In this document: positions 1 through 5,753 of the stretch, in pieces
How the letters are laid out: each line of letters begins with the position of its first letter
Position numbering within the stretch: position 1 is the first letter of the stretch
Source of the DNA: Candidatus Uhrbacteria bacterium
GTDB taxonomy: Bacteria > Patescibacteriota > Patescibacteriia > 2-12-FULL-60-25
Direction of reading: 5' to 3'
NCBI GenBank assembly: GCA_014728435.1
Contig: WJLP01000086.1
Location: 1-6,139 of the forward strand
DNA length: 6,139 nucleotides
Made by a program: the position numbers and the translations under genes
Notes under the pieces: generated by a model
What the model was told of the DNA's origin: nothing
Databases searched by the model: none
What the model saw: the letters and a program-made list of their open reading frames with translations, nothing else

Positions 1-1
1 A

Positions 2-268
2 TCACTAGAATTAAGTTCTGCCGGAATAAAATACATCAAAGAAATGCCAACGAGCATTTATTATAAAAACCAACAAATCGGCATTAGACGTGTCGATTTT
101 TTCATCGAAAACAGAATAATGCTGGAAATCAAAGCAGTTTCCGAATTAGATAACACTCATCTCGCTCAAGCAAAAAACTACCTCGAAGCCTATCGAATAA
201 AAAACGGACTCCTTATCAATTTCGGAGCTAACGACCTACAATTCAAAAGACTTTTCAATAACAGATAA
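2..268 (+). CDS. GxxExxY-family protein, PD-(D/E)XK nuclease-like (5' end outside window)
   Basis: The reading frame is open from the window's left edge, so this is the C-terminal part of a longer gene; the ATG at nt 44 is internal, not the start. Upstream codons read LELSSAGIKYIKEMPTSIYY, which fits the family pattern of a short helix followed by a strand with a YYK-type motif. The core RRVDFFIENRIMLEIKA supplies an Asp (nt 95-97), then Glu-x-Lys (nt 125-133), the D...ExK signature of the PD-(D/E)XK fold; GLLINFGA near the end is also typical of the family. Full-length members have about 120-130 residues, so roughly a third is missing here, including the name-giving GxxExxY motif. Biological role is unknown; nuclease activity is a fold-based guess. 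Base composition is AT-rich compared with the glycosyltransferases downstream. No functional link to the neighbours is evident. Confidence 0.85.
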   Translation, partial: SLELSSAGIKYIKEMPTSIYYKNQQIGIRRVDFFIENRIMLEIKAVSELDNTHLAQAKNYLEAYRIKNGLLINFGANDLQFKRLFNNR

Positions 269-276
269 AATATAAT
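247..276 (+). promoter_or_regulatory. Possible promoter overlapping the end of the GxxExxY gene
   Basis: A perfect TATAAT lies at nt 271-276, just after the stop codon. The best -35 candidate is AAGACT at nt 247-252 with an 18-nt spacer, matching TTGACA at only three of six positions. If used, transcription would start near nt 283, at the first octamer of the repeat array, and the glycosyltransferase mRNA would have a leader of about 134 nt containing the whole array. The weak -35 and AT-rich context leave this uncertain. Confidence 0.3.
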
Positions 277-280
277 TTAT

Positions 281-364
281 ATCCCGGTACATCCCGGTCA
301 GTTATCCTGGTACATCCTGTTTTAAAAATCCCGGTACATCCCGGTCAGTTATCCTGGTACATCC
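281..364 (+). repeat. Two identical 37-bp direct repeats built from phased ATCC(C/T)GGT octamers
   Basis: Nt 281-317 and 328-364 are identical over 37 bp and separated by a 10-nt AT-rich spacer (period 47). Within them an octamer ATCCCGGT or ATCCTGGT recurs at 281, 291, 304, 328, 338, 351 and 361, with a degenerate copy (ATCCTGTT) at 314. Spacings are 10, 13, 10, 14, 10, 13 and 10 nt. The array fills most of the gap before the glycosyltransferase operon and is followed by a small inverted repeat, CGGTC-CTT-GACCG (nt 365-377). It could be a protein-binding array, a dispersed intergenic repeat, or a remnant of an insertion-sequence end; no transposase is visible. The repeat itself is certain, its role is not. 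Confidence 0.95.
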
Positions 365-416
365 CGGTCCTTGACCGAATGTCCACTTTTTGTTGCGCGG
401 TGTTTAAGCTAAACTC

Positions 417-1607
417 ATGCCTGAAATTGCGGATAACATTAAGAGCAAACTCAGCAATCTCCGCATTGCTCTGGTTCATGATTACCTTGTTCAAGACGGC
501 GGCGCCGAACGTGTTTTTGCGGCATTCAATAAAATATTTCCGGAAAGCGACACGCACGTACTGTTACACAATCCCAAAAAATCCCACAAAGAATTTGCTG
601 ATAAAAAAATCCATACCTCGTTTCTACAAAAATGGCCGCTCGCCAAACGATATTACGAATGGTATTTGCCCCTTATGCCTCTTGCGGTGGAACATCTTGA
701 CTTCAGCGATTACGACCTGGCGCTCTCCTCCTCCAGCTCATTTGCCAAAGGCATCATAGTTCCCGCGCACGCCAAACATGTCTGCTATTTGCACACTCCC
801 ACGCGCTTTCTTTGGGAAAACCGCATCAACTATTTGGCCGACCTGCCCCACCCCGCTTTTGTGCGCGCCGGCTTGCCCTGGCTTTTGCATCGCATGCGCG
901 GTTGGGACAAACAAGCTTCCGAACGTGCGGATAGCATGCTCACCAATTCGCAAACCAGCCGCCGCCGCATCAAACGCTACTACAACCGTGACGCTCAAGT
1001 CATTCACCCGCCGGTCGACACCGAGCACATCCACCTCTCGCGCCACGACGGCGAATACTGGCTCGCGGGCGGCCGCCTTGTGCCCTACAAACGTTTCGAC
1101 TTGGTAGTAAAGGCTTTCGCCAAGCTCAACGTCCCTCTCATCATTTTTGGCACCGGCCCGGAGCTCAAAAAACTCAAACGCTTAGCCGGCCATCGCACTA
1201 AATTCGTGGGTGCTGTTTCAGATTTGGAAAAAATTCGGCTCTACCGCCGCGCCATCGGCTTTATCAACCCCCAAGTCGAAGACTTTGGCATTACTGCCGT
1301 TGAAGCCATGTCAGCCGGCCGCCCTGTTATCGCCTACGGAATTGGCGGCGCCGCGGAAACCGTACTGCCCGATAAAACCGGCAAATTTATCGATTACCAA
1401 ACCTGGGAAGATATCGGCGATGCCGTCATTCGCCACAATCCCGCCGATTACGACCCCAAAGCCATCCGTGAATTTGCCGAAAGCTTCAGCCACGCCAACT
1501 TTGAGAAAAAAATTCTACAAGCCATTGCCTCCACGCTAAGACTCGAAGATCCGATCGAAGAAGAACTCGCTCTCATCGAAGATACTTATGCCCCGTATCT
1601 TAATTGA
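417..1607 (+). CDS. GT4 family glycosyltransferase, WbaZ-like
   Basis: A 396-residue GT-B fold enzyme, full length for GT4, predicted to transfer a sugar (perhaps mannose, as in the WbaZ group) from a nucleotide donor to a growing surface glycan at the cytoplasmic side of the membrane. The N-terminal acceptor domain has RIALVHDYL (16-24), GGAERV (28-33), YLPLMPLAVE (83-92) and a CYLHTPTRFLW block (123-133) characteristic of this subgroup. The C-terminal donor domain has GGRLVPYKRFD (218-228; Arg220 and Lys225 expected to contact donor phosphates), FGTGPE (244-249) and the E-x7-E motif EDFGITAVE (288-296). The ATG at 417 is the only standard start before the conserved VHDYL strand; it leaves a tail of about 14 residues and no Shine-Dalgarno site is seen. 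The last 20 nt overlap the next gene, implying translational coupling. The exact sugar and linkage cannot be read from sequence. Confidence 0.93.
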   Translation: MPEIADNIKSKLSNLRIALVHDYLVQDGGAERVFAAFNKIFPESDTHVLLHNPKKSHKEFADKKIHTSFLQKWPLAKRYYEWYLPLMPLAVEHLDFSDYDLALSSSSSFAKGIIVPAHAKHVCYLHTPTRFLWENRINYLADLPHPAFVRAGLPWLLHRMRGWDKQASERADSMLTNSQTSRRRIKRYYNRDAQVIHPPVDTEHIHLSRHDGEYWLAGGRLVPYKRFDLVVKAFAKLNVPLIIFGTGPELKKLKRLAGHRTKFVGAVSDLEKIRLYRRAIGFINPQVEDFGITAVEAMSAGRPVIAYGIGGAAETVLPDKTGKFIDYQTWEDIGDAVIRHNPADYDPKAIREFAESFSHANFEKKILQAIASTLRLEDPIEEELALIEDTYAPYLN

Positions 1608-2613
1608 TGCCCGCGCAATCGCAGATTGTACAAGCGGCGGCATCAACAGAGTCGCCAAGCTTTGGATTTTAGACCAAGTACAAAAGTATTCCGCAAGCGA
1701 CTGCCATTTACTCACCACGGGTATCAAACCCTCTCCGGCAGTCCGCAATTTTTGCGATAAACACAACTTCAACTACCTGCATATAAAAATACCAAATAAA
1801 CTTTGGACTCTATTTTGCCATTTAAACATTTCCTCCATCATACTCACTGCCGAAAAAAAGCTTAAAGGCCCCGTTGACCTTTTACTCTTACCCAACATCG
1901 CCTACACCGGCGCGCTCTTCCGCCCTTATCACATCTTAGTCCATGACCTGTCGTTTATAATCGATCCCAACTGGTTCAACTTCAAGCGCCACCTCTGGCA
2001 TAAGTTCATCCAAGCCCGCCGCCGCATCCAAAACGCGGATCAAATCCACTGCGTCAGCACCCAAACCAAATCAGACTGTATCAAACTGCTCGCCATACCC
2101 GAATCCAATTGCCAAGTCTTCCACTTCGACCCTCAGCTATCCGTTATCAACTATCCGTTATCAGCTAGACCTGCTTGGCTTCCCAACTCAGCTATCCGCT
2201 TCGTCCTATTGCTCGGCGGTTCCGACCCGCGCAAAAACATCAAAACCGCACTCAAAGCCATCACGCAATACAACCTCCATCACCCTCAACATTATCTAAC
2301 ACCCGTCGTTCTCGGCGGACGCGTCGCTTTCCGCTCCGACGAAGTCAACATCGCCCATATCCAAGCTCCCGGCTTTATCAGCGACGCGGAACTTATTTGG
2401 CTGTATCAAAACGCGTCCGCCCTCCTCTACCCCTCCTGGTACGAAGGTTTCGGCCTGCCCTTGCACGAAGCTCATCAGTTCAACACAACCATCATAGCCT
2501 CCACTGCGGGCGCTCTATCCGAAACAGCGCCAAAGAGCACGATACTTTGTCATCCCGCGAAAATAAATGAGTGGTTGGAGGCGCTGAGAATCACCCAATC
2601 AAATGCTTCGTGA
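1588..2613 (+). CDS. GT4 family glycosyltransferase, probably 3'-shortened
   Basis: A 341-residue GT4 enzyme that should act in the same surface glycan pathway as its upstream partner. It starts inside that gene (20-nt overlap), the usual arrangement for coupled translation. Visible landmarks are ILIDARA (4-10), the glycine-rich GGINRVA loop (17-23), VHDLSF (118-123), the donor-domain opening LLGGSDPRKN (208-217, with Lys216 as the probable phosphate contact), VVLGGR (240-245), and the E-x7-E motif in YEGFGLPLHEA (285-295, Glu286 and Glu294). Relatives usually continue about 30-40 residues past the SETAP segment with a final helix (often containing FSW). Here the protein stops soon after WLEAL, and its last codons (RITQSNAS) include a 13-bp repeat copy. 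Residues 183-202 between the two domains are encoded by short tandem repeats. Catalytic residues are intact, so it may still work. It resembles MtfB-type GT4 enzymes; substrate unknown. Confidence 0.9.
   Translation: MPRILIDARAIADCTSGGINRVAKLWILDQVQKYSASDCHLLTTGIKPSPAVRNFCDKHNFNYLHIKIPNKLWTLFCHLNISSIILTAEKKLKGPVDLLLLPNIAYTGALFRPYHILVHDLSFIIDPNWFNFKRHLWHKFIQARRRIQNADQIHCVSTQTKSDCIKLLAIPESNCQVFHFDPQLSVINYPLSARPAWLPNSAIRFVLLLGGSDPRKNIKTALKAITQYNLHHPQHYLTPVVLGGRVAFRSDEVNIAHIQAPGFISDAELIWLYQNASALLYPSWYEGFGLPLHEAHQFNTTIIASTAGALSETAPKSTILCHPAKINEWLEALRITQSNAS
2132..2198 (+). repeat. Short tandem repeats inside the second glycosyltransferase gene
   Basis: The 13-mer CTATCCGTTATCA occurs at nt 2137-2149 and 2151-2163 (period 14), and CTCAGCTATCCG at 2132-2143 and 2187-2198. 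They encode the linker between the GT-B domains (about QLSVINYPLSARP), where a length change is tolerable. The 14-nt period is not a multiple of three, so each copy is read in a different frame. Confidence 0.85.
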
Positions 2614-2624
2614 ATCACCCAATC
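2588..2624 (+). repeat. 13-bp direct repeat at the end of the second glycosyltransferase gene
   Basis: GAATCACCCAATC occurs at nt 2588-2600 and again at 2612-2624, 24 nt apart. The first copy lies in the last sense codons; the second begins inside the TGA stop and forms the left arm of the following hairpin. The right arm of that hairpin can therefore pair with either copy. Confidence 0.95.
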
Positions 2625-2651
2625 TCGCAGTACTGCGGAATTGGGTGATTC
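2612..2651 (+). terminator. Long hairpin at the operon end, terminator-like but without a T tract
   Basis: A perfect 12-bp stem pairs nt 2612-2623 (GAATCACCCAAT) with 2640-2651 (ATTGGGTGATTC). The interior continues through one mismatch and one G-T pair into the 12-nt palindrome CGCAGTACTGCG (2626-2637). It overlaps the stop codon and ends 2 nt before the next promoter's -35. No run of T follows on either strand, so intrinsic termination is uncertain; it may instead stabilise the mRNA 3' end or be a dispersed palindromic repeat. The hairpin is certain, termination is inferred. Confidence 0.6.
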
Positions 2652-2653
2652 CA

Positions 2654-2682
2654 TTGACAAATTCCCAAAATTCTGCTATATT
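2654..2682 (+). promoter_or_regulatory. Extended -10 promoter for the large surface protein gene
   Basis: A consensus -35 TTGACA (2654-2659), a 17-nt spacer and a -10 TATATT (2677-2682) preceded by TGC, the extended -10 form. Transcription would begin near nt 2689, giving a leader of about 70 nt. A second, weaker pair (TTGACG at 2681-2686 and TCAAAT at 2704-2709, again a 17-nt spacer) overlaps it. This is one of the two best promoters in the window and suggests strong, independent expression. Confidence 0.85.
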
Positions 2683-2742
2683 GACGCATTAACTTATTCA
2701 TGCTCAAATATAAAGAGCTACAAACTTAATCAACAAAAATTA

Positions 2743-2754
2743 GCTAAATTTAGC
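2743..2754. promoter_or_regulatory. 12-nt perfect palindrome just before the surface protein start codon
   Basis: GCTAAATTTAGC is a perfect inverted repeat ending 5 nt before the ATG at 2760, exactly where a Shine-Dalgarno site would be expected; none is present. It could be an operator, a small RNA hairpin affecting initiation, or chance in an AT-rich leader (about 60% A+T or more by eye). Function is not shown. Confidence 0.4.
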
Positions 2755-2759
2755 CAAAT

Positions 2760-5546
2760 ATGACACATCTATATAATCGTTTACTTACCGCTATCACCCT
2801 TTTGGTCATGCTGACCTTGAGTTTTGTTGCGGTTGCAACCTCTGCCTCGGCCAACACAGGCCCTTGGCAATGGACCGACATCTCCGAAAACTTGGGCGCT
2901 CGTGAAAACCGCCCGGTTTGGGCTAGCGCCTATGCTCACCCATATTGGTACCTTACCGACGGCCAAGAGCTCTACACAGGCGGCCACGTCTGGAAGACAG
3001 ACGGCGCCATCATGGAGGACATCACTGTTGAAGTCCGCAATGCCGGCTTAAACCGCGTCGATGACATCGTCACCGACGGCCAGACCGTGATTTACTTAAA
3101 ATCCATCAATACAGGACAAAGAAACTTCGAAGCTTTGTCATATACGGATGGGAAATGGGGTTACCCTGCTTACACTTGGGCTAACTACCTAGATTCAGAT
3201 GAAGGTATCGCTTCGATAGAAGGTAAAAACGGAACCTGGATCATCATTTCCAATAATGGAAAAGTTTTTAAATGGAATACAGGTTCAAAAAGCATGAAGC
3301 GCCTTTATTTTCCAGACGGAACAACTGATTACCGTGGAGCTATTATTAAACCAACTTATTCTTTTACTCATACTTCTCCGGCGAATGGATTGGATTCATT
3401 TGAAGTCAAAGCAGTACCCGCCTCAAACGGTTGGTTGTTTGCTGTAAGTAACAAATATCATGGCAGTGTAGATCTATTAAGATATCAAAACGATACTTTC
3501 ACGAATATTAATAATATGATGCCAAATAAAGTAGCTTACATTTCAGCTATGGCGTCAAATGGCAGTAAGGTATTTTTAGCGGGTCACTCATCTTCTGACA
3601 TGAATCGCATTTACACTTACGATGGATATGGTTTTAACGAATACACAAAAAGCAACTCAGCACTTGTTAATTCTTGGCAAAATACGATGATCAGCTACAA
3701 TGGAAAATCCTGGATGATCCTGCAAGGAAAAAAACTCTATCGTTTTTCAGAACATAATTCCGGCAATTCAAATTTTGGAATCGAACGTTATGGCGAAACC
3801 CGCGACTATTTTGTAACCATCTCCGGCAACGGTAATGGAACATTCATGGTCGGCGGTGCTGTTTCAACAATGGGCAATACCAACCCCGACTCTCCGCTGA
3901 TGGCCAAACTTGTTCGCGTTGACGAAAACACGAGTTACAATACTCCGTCCAACCCCGTTGTTACAACAAACAATGAAGTCTGGGCTTCAATGAGCGTCTC
4001 GCATAACAAGCACGAGCTTTACCATGGCCAGTCATCTCAAGTTAACATCACCGGCGGCTCGCCAAACGGCGTTGACCGCATCGAAATCTGGTTAAACGGC
4101 GACGTGGTAAAAACTTGTTATGACAATGATTGTGACTATACAATTTACGGCAATTCCTACACCAAAGGCAGTTCACTCGCCTTCAATGGCCGTGTAGTCG
4201 ATGAGCAAGGTCACGAATCCTGGACATGGTTGGGTGAATATTATGTGCCTGTCGATAATTATCATAACGACAACAACTATTACAACGATAACGACCGCTT
4301 ATCCGTTTGGTTTGATTTTTCTCCTTCCGGCAACCAAATGTACGGCGATGATTACAAATCCATCCAAGCCCATGCCAACGCGGATGACGGCTTGGAAAAA
4401 CTGGAAATCTATGTTAACGACAGCTTAAAACGCAGCTGCTCGTTTAACCGCGCCTACGGCGACCAAAAATGTTATTACACGGTTTATAACGATAGGTACA
4501 CAGGTTATGACAAAATCCGCGCGCACGTTAAAGCCTACGATAACTACGGTCGCCAAGTGCAAACCAATACCAAATACATCTACCGCGATGGTTACTGGGA
4601 TGATAATTACAACAATAACGGCACTTTGGTATCTACATGGTTTGATGGAAGCGTGGATAAAACCGATTTGGGACACAACGAGTCTCGCGCCATCACCTTT
4701 TATGGCAACGCTAACCGCGGTTTAGACCGCTTAGAGCTTTATGCCAACGGCAATTCCGTAGGTTCTTGTTACTATAACGACGCTTACGGAGATAAATCCT
4801 GCTCTAAAACAATATATGGCGGTAATTACAATGCCGGTCAAAGCGTGACCCTGAGAGTCAAAGCCACGGACCGCTATGGTTATCAAAACCAATCCGGTTC
4901 CATCAGCTTTAATATCGAAGACAACGACTCAAACAATAACAATAGCGGCGACAATGTCTATACATGGATGTGGCTTGATCCATCCGATACCAACTTAGAT
5001 CAAAATGAAAGCACAACTATCAACGTCGGTGCCGCCGCTGATGACGGCCTGCAAAAAATCGAGATCTATGCCGACGGCGCGTTAAAACGCACTTGCAACT
5101 TTAGCCGCGCTTACGGCAACCGAGAATGTTCAGTCGATATCCATGGCAACAACTTTACGCCCAACCGCAACATCAACATTTATGCCCGCGCCACCGATTA
5201 CTACGGCCGTGCCGATCAAACCGAATCGCAAAGTATCTATGTTACGGATACAAGCAACAATAATCAAAATGATGTAAACGGCAACCTAACCGTTACCAGC
5301 AACCATGACAGCGGTTACAACAATTACAACCAAATCACCTTCACGGCCAACGGCTGGGATGATAACGGAATTGCCAAGATAGAAATCCTGGTTAACGCTC
5401 AAGTGGTTAAAACCTGCAACAATTCCAATTCCTGCTCCTACACGGGCGGCCCCTATACCACCGAAACCGTCAGCTATGGCGCCAACCTCTACGACGACCT
5501 CGGCAACCGCACCTGGACCGGTTACAAAACAATTTACAAAAAATAA
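2760..5546 (+). CDS. Large secreted protein: propeller-like N-terminal region plus five Cys-paired Ig-like modules
   Basis: A 928-residue exported protein with no family I can name. Residues 1-31 are a Sec signal peptide: Arg7, a hydrophobic stretch 8-27 (LLTAITLLVMLTLSFVAVAT), and an A-S-A cleavage site before Asn32. Residues about 52-390 contain seven NG-turn/hydrophobic-strand units resembling a beta-propeller. Residues about 406-928 hold five Ig-like modules separated by linkers such as DNDSNNNNSGDN (721-732). All ten cysteines of the protein are in those modules, one pair each (453/458, 560/571, 670/681, 779/790, 886/892), so disulfides formed outside the cytoplasm are likely. No LPxTG, PEP-CTERM or C-terminal membrane anchor is seen; it ends YKTIYKK. 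It is the sole gene between a strong promoter and an intrinsic terminator. A binding or adhesion role at the cell surface is inferred from architecture. No Shine-Dalgarno site precedes the start, which is chosen because it gives the complete signal peptide. Confidence 0.92.
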   Translation: MTHLYNRLLTAITLLVMLTLSFVAVATSASANTGPWQWTDISENLGARENRPVWASAYAHPYWYLTDGQELYTGGHVWKTDGAIMEDITVEVRNAGLNRVDDIVTDGQTVIYLKSINTGQRNFEALSYTDGKWGYPAYTWANYLDSDEGIASIEGKNGTWIIISNNGKVFKWNTGSKSMKRLYFPDGTTDYRGAIIKPTYSFTHTSPANGLDSFEVKAVPASNGWLFAVSNKYHGSVDLLRYQNDTFTNINNMMPNKVAYISAMASNGSKVFLAGHSSSDMNRIYTYDGYGFNEYTKSNSALVNSWQNTMISYNGKSWMILQGKKLYRFSEHNSGNSNFGIERYGETRDYFVTISGNGNGTFMVGGAVSTMGNTNPDSPLMAKLVRVDENTSYNTPSNPVVTTNNEVWASMSVSHNKHELYHGQSSQVNITGGSPNGVDRIEIWLNGDVVKTCYDNDCDYTIYGNSYTKGSSLAFNGRVVDEQGHESWTWLGEYYVPVDNYHNDNNYYNDNDRLSVWFDFSPSGNQMYGDDYKSIQAHANADDGLEKLEIYVNDSLKRSCSFNRAYGDQKCYYTVYNDRYTGYDKIRAHVKAYDNYGRQVQTNTKYIYRDGYWDDNYNNNGTLVSTWFDGSVDKTDLGHNESRAITFYGNANRGLDRLELYANGNSVGSCYYNDAYGDKSCSKTIYGGNYNAGQSVTLRVKATDRYGYQNQSGSISFNIEDNDSNNNNSGDNVYTWMWLDPSDTNLDQNESTTINVGAAADDGLQKIEIYADGALKRTCNFSRAYGNRECSVDIHGNNFTPNRNINIYARATDYYGRADQTESQSIYVTDTSNNNQNDVNGNLTVTSNHDSGYNNYNQITFTANGWDDNGIAKIEILVNAQVVKTCNNSNSCSYTGGPYTTETVSYGANLYDDLGNRTWTGYKTIYKK
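2913..3929 (+). other. Protein region: seven propeller-like repeats (residues about 52-390)
   Basis: Seven weakly similar units can be laid out, starting near residues 52, 99, 149, 214, 259, 306 and 348. Each has a small-residue strand, an NG or DG turn, a hydrophobic strand rich in W/I/V, and then an aromatic strand: for example IVTDGQTVIYLKS (103-115), IEGKNGTWIIIS (153-164), ASNGWLFAVS (221-230), ASNGSKVFLAG (265-275), ISYNGKSWMILQG (311-323) and ISGNGNGTFMVGG (354-366). Second halves read like KVFKWNTG, RIYTYDG and KLYRFSE. This is the look of a beta-propeller with seven blades, but it is my own alignment by eye without a profile match. No cysteine and no known catalytic motif is present. 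Confidence 0.55.
3975..5543 (+). repeat. Five Ig-like protein modules with one cysteine pair each
   Basis: Modules cover residues about 406-497, 513-609, 622-720, 733-829 and 842-928. The shared core is a turn (DDGL or NG), a strand of type (K/R)(I/L)E(I/L), then (V/A)NG or ADG, then (K/R)(S/T)C or GSC, a variable loop, a second Cys, and later a (K/R)A(T/Y)D.YG strand. Modules 2 to 4 have an 11-residue Cys spacing with an AYG in the loop; modules 1 and 5 have shorter spacings (5 and 6) and a VVKTC start. This resembles bacterial Ig-like domains of the Big_7 kind, which often occur in adhesins; the family name is an inference. Linkers between modules are rich in Asn and Asp. Confidence 0.8.
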
Positions 5547-5622
5547 TATAGTAATCGTCTCAATTAGTAATGATGATTAATATGTTTTGAAATCATGCTT
5601 AATCAAGGTTCAGACAATTACC

Positions 5623-5650
5623 AAAAAATCGCTTTGCAAAGCGGTTTTTT
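5623..5650 (+). terminator. Intrinsic terminator after the surface protein gene
   Basis: TCGCTTTGCAAAGCGG forms a GC-containing stem (nt 5629-5644, one T-G pair), flanked by six A on the left and six T on the right, followed by GTTTT. This is a standard rho-independent terminator; the A tract makes it workable from the opposite strand too. Nt 5547-5622 before it hold only AT-rich sequence with a weak GATTAA/TTAATC inverted repeat. Confidence 0.9.
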
Positions 5651-5688
5651 GTTTTCCATAAATAATTCTGTCTCTTTTTGTGTTAATA

Positions 5689-5717
5689 TTGACAAACCCA
5701 AAAAATTTTGCTAAATT
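5689..5717 (+). promoter_or_regulatory. Extended -10 promoter for the J-domain protein gene
   Basis: TTGACA (5689-5694), a 17-nt spacer, then TAAATT (5712-5717) preceded by TGC. The layout matches the surface protein promoter (same -35, same spacing, same TGC), so both are likely read by the housekeeping sigma factor. The start point would be near nt 5724, a leader of about 30 nt. No CIRCE-type heat-shock inverted repeat is seen. Confidence 0.85.
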
Positions 5718-5738
5718 AAGCAATCGAACTTTACAACC

Positions 5739-5745
5739 AGAGAGG
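5739..5745 (+). promoter_or_regulatory. Shine-Dalgarno site of the J-domain gene
   Basis: AGAGAGG ends 8 nt before the ATG at 5754. It is the only convincing Shine-Dalgarno sequence in the window and fixes the start; the other starts have none. Confidence 0.75.
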
Positions 5746-5753
5746 TTAACAAA

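Noticed and set aside
281..364. CRISPR array
   Set aside because: Only two repeat copies with a 10-nt AT-rich spacer and internal sub-repeats; no further units and no cas genes.
371..415. Promoter TTGACC (371-376) with TAAACT (410-415) for the first glycosyltransferase
   Set aside because: The spacing is 33 nt, far too long, and TAAACT is so close to the ATG at 417 that transcription would begin inside the gene.
721..770. CTC/TCC-rich stretch in the first glycosyltransferase
   Set aside because: It encodes the serine run LALSSSSSFAKG typical of this GT4 subgroup and needs no other explanation.
738..1046. Minus-strand and alternate-frame open frames within the first glycosyltransferase
   Set aside because: They are shadows of a GC-rich gene with an intact GT4 motif set; no independent start signals.
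2700..2729. Nine-codon mini-ORF (MLKYKELQT) in the leader of the surface protein gene
   Set aside because: It has no Shine-Dalgarno site and no attenuator structure follows; an ORF of this length is expected by chance.
5569..5604. GATTAA/TTAATC inverted repeat as a terminator
   Set aside because: Only 6 bp, AT-rich, with a long loop; the strong terminator at 5623-5650 explains termination.
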